From contig CAMWYL010000133.1 of assembly GCA_947178465.1 (NCBI GenBank), positions 1-8,194 on the forward strand: a DNA stretch of 8,194 nt, read 5' to 3'. Under the pieces are notes generated by a model. It ran no database searches. It saw only the letters and a list, made by a program, of their open reading frames with translations, and was not told where the DNA came from. This DNA comes from an uncultured Lachnospiraceae bacterium. Lineage in GTDB: Bacteria > Bacillota > Clostridia > Lachnospirales > Lachnospiraceae. A program made the position numbers and the translations under genes. Position 1 is the first letter of the stretch; the number at the start of each line of letters is the position of its first letter. Below, one piece after another: positions 5,604 to 8,194 of the stretch.

Positions 5604-6824
5604 ATGAATATTAAAGAGCAATTCAACAAAATTGCCGACGAATATGATGGCAATCGCAGAAAATTTATTCCGTGCTTCGAAGATTTCTACAACAATACAA
5701 CTGCCTTTATTGCTTCAAATATTGCAGAACCTAAACGTGTGATTGATTTAGGCGCGGGCACAGGGCTTTTGACTTATTTCTGGTATCAACAGTATCCGAA
5801 CTCCGAGTATGTGCTTGTGGATATTGCCGATGAGATGCTACAGGTCGCCCAAAAAAGATTTCACGGTATCAAAACCATCTCCTATCAGATTGCCAATTAT
5901 ACTGATGCATTTCCAATCAACTGTTTTGATACGGTTATTTCCGCCCTGTCCGTCCATCATTTGGACGATGCCGGCAAGGCAAGATTGTTTTCAAGGATTT
6001 ATGATGTACTGCCGGCCGGCGGCTTATTTGTAAACTATGACCAATTCTGTGCAGGCCATCCCGATATAGATGTATGGTACAATACATATTGGGAAAGCCA
6101 ACTTGCAAACAGCGGCCTGACAGATCAGGATATCGCGCTATGGCAGGAACGTCGAAAATTGGACAGGGAATGTTCCGTTGAGGAAGAGCTTAAAATGCTG
6201 CGGGACAGTGGCTTCCGAACAGTAAAATGCATTTATTCCCATCAAAAATTTTCGGTTATTCTTGCAATAAAAAAAATCGTCGCTCGGCAGCGACGATTAA
6301 GAGAATGCTTCGCATTCTCCTTAAATAATTTACGCTGCCGCAATTTCCTTTTTTATATTAAAACACTTCGGAAGGGAGGAACAACAATGCGATATGGCTC
6401 GATTTATTTAATCGTCAGGGACTTTGACAGGTCTGTTTCCTTTTATGAAAAGGTTCTGGACATGAAGGTGAGTGCCGTAAACGGAAAACGTTTTGCCATC
6501 TTTCAGAGCAACGGCCTGAATCTTTGTCTGATGAACGGCTATTATGATGACGAAAACAAAGAACAGGTGCTCACAAAGGGTGATTACTGGGAGATTTACG
6601 ATAATCAAAGTAAAATCGCGGATAGCGCCAATCCGCGCAAGGTATTTATTAATTTAGGCGTAGAGGATCTTCAGGCAGAATATGACAGAATAAAAGAATT
6701 GGGAATCGCAGTACAACTGACGCCCATTCGATTTATTCAGGTTTTCTCTCCCTATTGGTATTTTACCTTTATGGACCCTGATGGAAATCCTATTGAAATC
6801 ACGGGCGGGTATACAAAAGCATAA
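5604..6824 (+). CDS. Class I SAM-dependent methyltransferase fused in frame to a VOC-domain protein (406 codons)
   Basis: Residues 1-223 form a class I methyltransferase that uses S-adenosylmethionine. Motif I is VIDLGAGTG (46-54), the acidic residue after strand 2 is D73 in LVDIADEML, and FDTVISALSVHHL (108-120) is the motif around strand 4. The final strand is KFSVILAIK (215-223), where such proteins normally end. The substrate is unknown; small molecules are more likely than DNA or rRNA. Residues 224-261 (KIVARQRRLRECFAFSL onwards) are encoded by the palindromic repeat at 6272-6348 and its flank, and show no domain. Residues 262-406 are a VOC protein that also has its own start. The ORF has no stop between them, so a fusion is what the sequence encodes. 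I infer that repeat insertion removed the stop of an originally separate methyltransferase. The AlkD-like gene follows 18 bp later. Confidence 0.85.
   Translation: MNIKEQFNKIADEYDGNRRKFIPCFEDFYNNTTAFIASNIAEPKRVIDLGAGTGLLTYFWYQQYPNSEYVLVDIADEMLQVAQKRFHGIKTISYQIANYTDAFPINCFDTVISALSVHHLDDAGKARLFSRIYDVLPAGGLFVNYDQFCAGHPDIDVWYNTYWESQLANSGLTDQDIALWQERRKLDRECSVEEELKMLRDSGFRTVKCIYSHQKFSVILAIKKIVARQRRLRECFAFSLNNLRCRNFLFYIKTLRKGGTTMRYGSIYLIVRDFDRSVSFYEKVLDMKVSAVNGKRFAIFQSNGLNLCLMNGYYDDENKEQVLTKGDYWEIYDNQSKIADSANPRKVFINLGVEDLQAEYDRIKELGIAVQLTPIRFIQVFSPYWYFTFMDPDGNPIEITGGYTKA
6272..6348. repeat. Palindromic repeat, copy B (long form), inside coding sequence
   Basis: The copy contains hairpin 1 (ATCGTCGCT/AGCGACGAT, 6276-6297), identical to copy A. 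Hairpin 2 is GAGAATGC/GCATTCTC (6301-6319), extended by TTAA pairing across one bulged base. A closing segment CGCTGCCG (6333-6340) can pair with CGGCAGCG (6285-6292) inside hairpin 1. Eight A precede it on the plus strand, so hairpin 1 is a strong terminator only for minus-strand transcription, opposite to the gene it sits in. The whole element stays open in the methyltransferase frame. The last 18 bases repeat at 5513-5530. Confidence 0.8.
6387..6824 (+). CDS. VOC (glyoxalase/bleomycin-resistance-like) protein, internal start
   Basis: This is the same frame as the end of the fused ORF, listed separately because it has a complete start: GGGAGG seven bases before ATG 6387, and an N-terminus (SIYLIVRDFDRSVSFYEKVLDM) that is exactly where VOC proteins begin. 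The 145 residues form two beta-alpha-beta modules. The second ends in the typical FMDPDGNPIEI (128-138), with E137 as a candidate metal ligand. The first-module ligand, often histidine in HVxLxVxD, is replaced by hydrophobic residues, so a metal-dependent lyase activity is doubtful, and a binding or non-metal role is possible. The family includes glyoxalases, dioxygenases, fosfomycin and bleomycin resistance proteins; the substrate cannot be told here. It probably is made both alone and as the tail of the fusion. Confidence 0.8.
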   Translation: MRYGSIYLIVRDFDRSVSFYEKVLDMKVSAVNGKRFAIFQSNGLNLCLMNGYYDDENKEQVLTKGDYWEIYDNQSKIADSANPRKVFINLGVEDLQAEYDRIKELGIAVQLTPIRFIQVFSPYWYFTFMDPDGNPIEITGGYTKA

Positions 6825-6842
6825 AAGCTAAGGAGTGTTGAC

Positions 6843-7517
6843 ATGGATAGAATTGTTGAGGAAGCCATTCATAAAATACAGGAGCTGGAAAGCAATGTTC
6901 CGGACGGGAAGCATATCGTCACCGGAGATATCAGAAAATTATCTTCCGCACTCTTTCGGCAGGTAAAAGACAAAAGCATCGAAAATGTTTTTTCTCTATG
7001 TGAAGAACTGCTGGACCGGCACACTTGGGCATTAGGGGTCATTGCATATGACTTCGCATATCGGGTAAGAAATCAATATGACGCTTCAACCTATGACTTC
7101 TTTTTCCGATGGCTGAAGGATTACGTGAGAGGCTGGGGCGATTGCGATGATTTTTGCACGCACGCATTTGGAGAGTTGCTGCGGCAGGATAAATCCCTTT
7201 TTCCCAGAATCCTTACATGGACCGAAGACAGGGACTTTTGGGTAAGGCGGGCTTCGGCGGTTATTTTGATTCCTTCCATTATGAAGCATGATTATGAGGG
7301 CATTCATCCATTGGAAATATCTGATCGTTTGATGGAGGATGACCATGATCTGGTTTTAAAGGGATATGGATGGATGCTGAAGGCTTTATCCCAGACAGAC
7401 CCGCATTGTGTCGAAGAATATCTGATTGCCAATCATGGGAGAATGCCAAGGGTAGCATACCGGTATGCCCTTGAAAAATTTGATGCGGAAACACGGAAAA
7501 AATTAATGATACGGTAG
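6843..7517 (+). CDS. AlkD-like DNA alkylation repair protein (HEAT-like repeats)
   Basis: A 224-residue, mostly helical protein of the AlkC/AlkD DNA glycosylase superfamily, which removes N3- and N7-alkylated purines using a curved stack of HEAT-like repeats. The motif GWGDCDDFC (97-105) gives W98 and D102 with the spacing of the AlkD catalytic pair W109/D113. FWVRRAS (132-138) is the conserved arginine block, and KGYGWMLKALSQTDP (173-187) carries a tryptophan (W177) close to the position of AlkD W187. The length is typical and the protein looks intact. The ribosome binding site AAGGAG is 7 bases from the ATG. The 18-bp gap after the VOC gene suggests one transcript with methyltransferase and VOC. 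Activity is inferred from motifs only. Confidence 0.85.
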   Translation: MDRIVEEAIHKIQELESNVPDGKHIVTGDIRKLSSALFRQVKDKSIENVFSLCEELLDRHTWALGVIAYDFAYRVRNQYDASTYDFFFRWLKDYVRGWGDCDDFCTHAFGELLRQDKSLFPRILTWTEDRDFWVRRASAVILIPSIMKHDYEGIHPLEISDRLMEDDHDLVLKGYGWMLKALSQTDPHCVEEYLIANHGRMPRVAYRYALEKFDAETRKKLMIR

Positions 7518-7525
7518 CCTTTGAA

Positions 7526-7542
7526 CGGGATTACTCCTCCCG
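7526..7542. terminator. Weak hairpin between convergent genes
   Basis: CGGGA (7526-7530) and TCCCG (7538-7542) pair around a 7-base loop just after the AlkD-like stop codon. A T-run (TTTTT at 7561-7565 and neighbours) is about 20 bases away, so the hairpin is not a canonical terminator in either direction. It is the only candidate between the convergent AlkD-like gene and the leftward gene ending at 7584. Confidence 0.3.
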
Positions 7543-7583
7543 AGAGCATTTCATGGCAGCTTTTTCAAAAAGTGTTATAATGA

Positions 7584-8012
7584 TTAATACCATTCTACAA
7601 ATATTTTGCTTCTTTGTTTTTTTATTCTGTCAATGTCTTCCCAATGTACTATGTTTCCATCCATATCCCTTACACAATAGCTTTTCTTTTTGCCATTTTC
7701 TATCGCAATGATATCTGTGGTAAACATGTCCAACAAACCACATTCACCAAGCATAATCATATTGTAAAGTGCCAAAAGCAATTCCGTATTCAGGAAGCTG
7801 CTACTGCAAGCTGCAAGCTTATCTTCTCTTAGAATCTGCGGATAGTTAAGCTCTTTTTTAACTTTTTTTGAGAAACAATACTCAAATAAACCCTGTGGGA
7901 TATTATTTCTTCGATTTTCACCCGATACCTCTCTTGCTATACGAATTTCAAGTCCATAAATATTTTGAATACCACTATTCCGGCCTCTGAATTCAAAAAA
8001 ACTCTGCCTCAT
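7584..8012 (-). CDS. Hypothetical protein, probably the C-terminal part of a frame-shifted gene
   Basis: 142 residues starting at ATG 8012, whose ATGA overlaps the stop of the upstream ORF. No good ribosome binding site is seen; GGAG lies 11 bases upstream. The first part (GIQNIYGLEIRIAREVSGENRR, NYPQILREDKLAACSSSFLNTELLLALYNMIMLGECGLL) looks like the continuation of the upstream ORF and recalls, from memory only, the helical DUF6707-type proteins of Lachnospiraceae. The last 45 residues (from TTDIIAIENG to KIFVEWY) have a different, beta-like character and may be a separate domain or a join. Cytoplasmic, no membrane segment. The function is unknown. Confidence 0.55.
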   Translation of the reverse strand: MRQSFFEFRGRNSGIQNIYGLEIRIAREVSGENRRNNIPQGLFEYCFSKKVKKELNYPQILREDKLAACSSSFLNTELLLALYNMIMLGECGLLDMFTTDIIAIENGKKKSYCVRDMDGNIVHWEDIDRIKKQRSKIFVEWY

Positions 8013-8194
8013 GGGTAACAAATCTCCAACGCAAGCTCTTTATTTCCGTAAATATAAAGCCAATATGCCAAAGAACATAAACAGTCCGTATCTGAAATGC
8101 TTTTGTAAGAGCATTTTTGAATCAGTTTTTTGCAAGGCTTAATAATGGTATTGTAAATTTTCCGGGTATTTTTCTTATTATATTGTTCCAAAAC
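8009..8194 (-). CDS. Hypothetical protein, N-terminal part (open at the window edge, stops early)
   Basis: At least 61 residues enter from beyond the right edge (the frame is open through base 8194, and the TTG at 8191 need not be the start). They end in LAYWLYIYGNKELALEICYP and TGA at 8009-8011. The segment is helical and basic at the start (EQYNKKNTRKIYNTIIKPCKK). The helix ending in KELALEIC is what I would expect in front of the GIQNIYGLEIR segment in the next ORF, so the two ORFs are probably one gene split by a single-base change just before this stop, for instance a missing C in the CCC of TTACCCATG. A genuine translationally coupled pair is the alternative. Confidence 0.5.
   Translation of the reverse strand, partial: VLEQYNKKNTRKIYNTIIKPCKKLIQKCSYKSISDTDCLCSLAYWLYIYGNKELALEICYP

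Noticed and set aside
3032..6348. CRISPR array or composite transposon formed by the hairpin repeats
   Set aside because: Only two hairpin copies, 3.2 kb apart, without regular spacers, and no transposase, integrase or cas gene between or beside them.
7576..7581. Perfect TATAAT on the plus strand after the AlkD-like gene
   Set aside because: No plus-strand gene follows it; only leftward ORFs lie downstream, and no -35 element is convincing.

Overview
The window looks like a chromosomal segment of a gut-type Clostridia, most probably Lachnospiraceae. This rests on strong GGAGG-type ribosome binding sites, low to moderate GC, the style of the protein families and a galactan-utilisation locus. 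The family-level assignment is a judgement from sequence style, not a computed placement.

Left part (1-2908, minus strand, relatively GC-rich): a plant-galactan / sugar module. Read in the direction of transcription it holds a PfkB-family sugar kinase (KDG-kinase-like), an intrinsic terminator, a near-consensus promoter whose start region is covered by a LacI-type operator, a GH53 endo-beta-1,4-galactanase without a signal peptide, and the first 151 codons of galactokinase. Galactanase and galactokinase look like one operon that trims imported beta-1,4-galacto-oligosaccharides and phosphorylates galactose.

Middle (2909-4900): a 271-bp gene-free stretch with hairpins and one copy of a palindromic repeat, followed (minus strand, AT-rich, accessory-looking) by a DUF4291 gene, a previously unlisted small ORF of 55-59 codons, and a broken gene of unknown family. 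The broken gene keeps its promoter and ribosome binding site but has lost its N-terminal frame. A divergent extended -10 promoter starts the rightward half.

Right part (4926-7517, plus strand): a six-helix membrane protein, then a SAM methyltransferase, a VOC/glyoxalase-like protein and an AlkD-like DNA glycosylase. The same palindromic repeat lies exactly at the methyltransferase 3' end. It removes the expected stop codon and joins the methyltransferase in frame to the VOC protein, giving one 406-codon ORF. Short direct repeats also bracket the methyltransferase gene.

Right end (7584-8194, minus strand): two overlapping ORFs (ATGA overlap) that look like halves of one frame-shifted hypothetical protein running off the window.

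The most interesting signal is the repeat family: a terminator-like hairpin with optional second hairpin and a conserved TACGCTG end. It appears as one full copy, one shorter copy and one end fragment within 3.3 kb, and one copy has made a gene fusion. I see no tRNA, rRNA, CRISPR array or complete insertion sequence.
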